Part shown: positions 6,519 to 6,658 of the stretch, piece after piece
How positions within the stretch are numbered: position 1 is the stretch's first letter
Layout of the letters: the number at the start of each line of letters is the position of its first letter
Source: Candidatus Latescibacterota bacterium
GTDB taxonomy: Bacteria; Latescibacterota; UBA2968
Length of the DNA stretch: 6,658 nt
Assembly (NCBI GenBank): GCA_018650745.1
Contig: JABIFK010000640.1
Span: forward strand, 1-6,658
Reading direction: 5' to 3'
Translations under genes and position numbers: made by a program
The notes under the pieces: generated by a model
What the model was told of the DNA's origin: nothing
The model's input: the letters and a program-made list of their open reading frames with translations, nothing else
Database searches by the model: none

Positions 6519-6658
6519 GAACCGTGTGCTCAACACAACAAAGGTCAACGCGCGTTTAAAACTGCCCGAATAGAGTGTATGTTCCACACTTAAAAATGAA
6601 CGCTTGGGCAAATACACCTGCAACCGTCCGGTGACACGGCGCCGTGTCGTGACACTTA
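6516..6658 (-). CDS. Outer-membrane beta-barrel protein, C-terminal 47 residues (5' part outside window)
   Basis: A minus-strand frame enters at the window edge and stops at TAA 6518-6516, giving 47 visible residues. It alternates polar and hydrophobic residues in strand-length runs with short turns (GRLQVYLP, SFLSVEHTLY, RALTFVVLSTRF). It ends in the aromatic-terminated strand FVVLSTRF, the C-terminal signature read by the Bam machinery for outer-membrane insertion. The family cannot be named from this fragment. Because it is the gene just before the flavoprotein, cytochrome b and multiheme cytochrome, a porin that houses or contacts a cytochrome is a plausible role, but this is inference. 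It was found by reading the frame back from the stop. Confidence 0.75.
   Translation of the reverse strand, partial: SVTTRRRVTGRLQVYLPKRSFLSVEHTLYSGSFKRALTFVVLSTRF

Overview
The window reads as part of a Gram-negative (diderm) bacterial chromosome. It holds a typical outer-membrane beta-barrel C-terminus, Sec-exported periplasmic proteins and an inner-membrane cytochrome. Base composition is moderate, and the + strand is poor in G over most of the window, most strongly from about 1800 onward. I cannot place the organism below 'diderm bacterium with a respiratory, multiheme-rich metabolism'. No RNA genes, CRISPR arrays, insertion sequences or tRNAs were seen.

Layout. Positions 1-1417 (minus strand) hold the first 472 residues of a membrane sensor protein with a periplasmic solute-binding domain, a transmembrane helix and a GAF domain; its output domain lies beyond base 1. 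Positions 1418-1597 are a divergent intergenic region with promoter-like sequences. Positions 1598-1819 (plus) are a 73-residue zinc-ribbon ORF that breaks off ten residues into what looks like a response-regulator receiver domain. It overlaps a GTG-initiated ORF (1798-2595, plus) for a two-domain bacterial Ig-like (SbsA/Big_5 type) protein that has neither a signal peptide nor a ribosome-binding site. These two ORFs look like the remains of two genes joined at about 1765-1800.

From 6658 down to 2638, all on the minus strand, runs a compact operon in this order: the C-terminal 47 residues of an outer-membrane beta-barrel; a membrane-anchored NADPH-type flavoprotein with a ferredoxin domain (5208-6503); a predicted diheme membrane cytochrome b (4289-5140); and an exported cytochrome c with 20 CxxCH heme sites (2638-4284). 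Read together, these suggest an electron pathway across both membranes: NADPH/FAD/Fe-S at the cytoplasmic face, two b hemes stacked through the inner membrane, twenty c hemes in the periplasm, and an outer-membrane barrel. Parts and order come from the sequence; the joint function and the direction of electron flow are inferred.

The most unusual points are these. The flavoprotein appears to have its FAD domain permuted, with the C-terminal FAD segment lying ahead of the Rossmann fold. Both of its ferredoxin motifs lack the second canonical cysteine (Ser and His instead). The cytochrome b carries two His-x13-His pairs on two helices separated by a long soluble insert. The cytochrome c is built from about 76-83-residue triheme modules.
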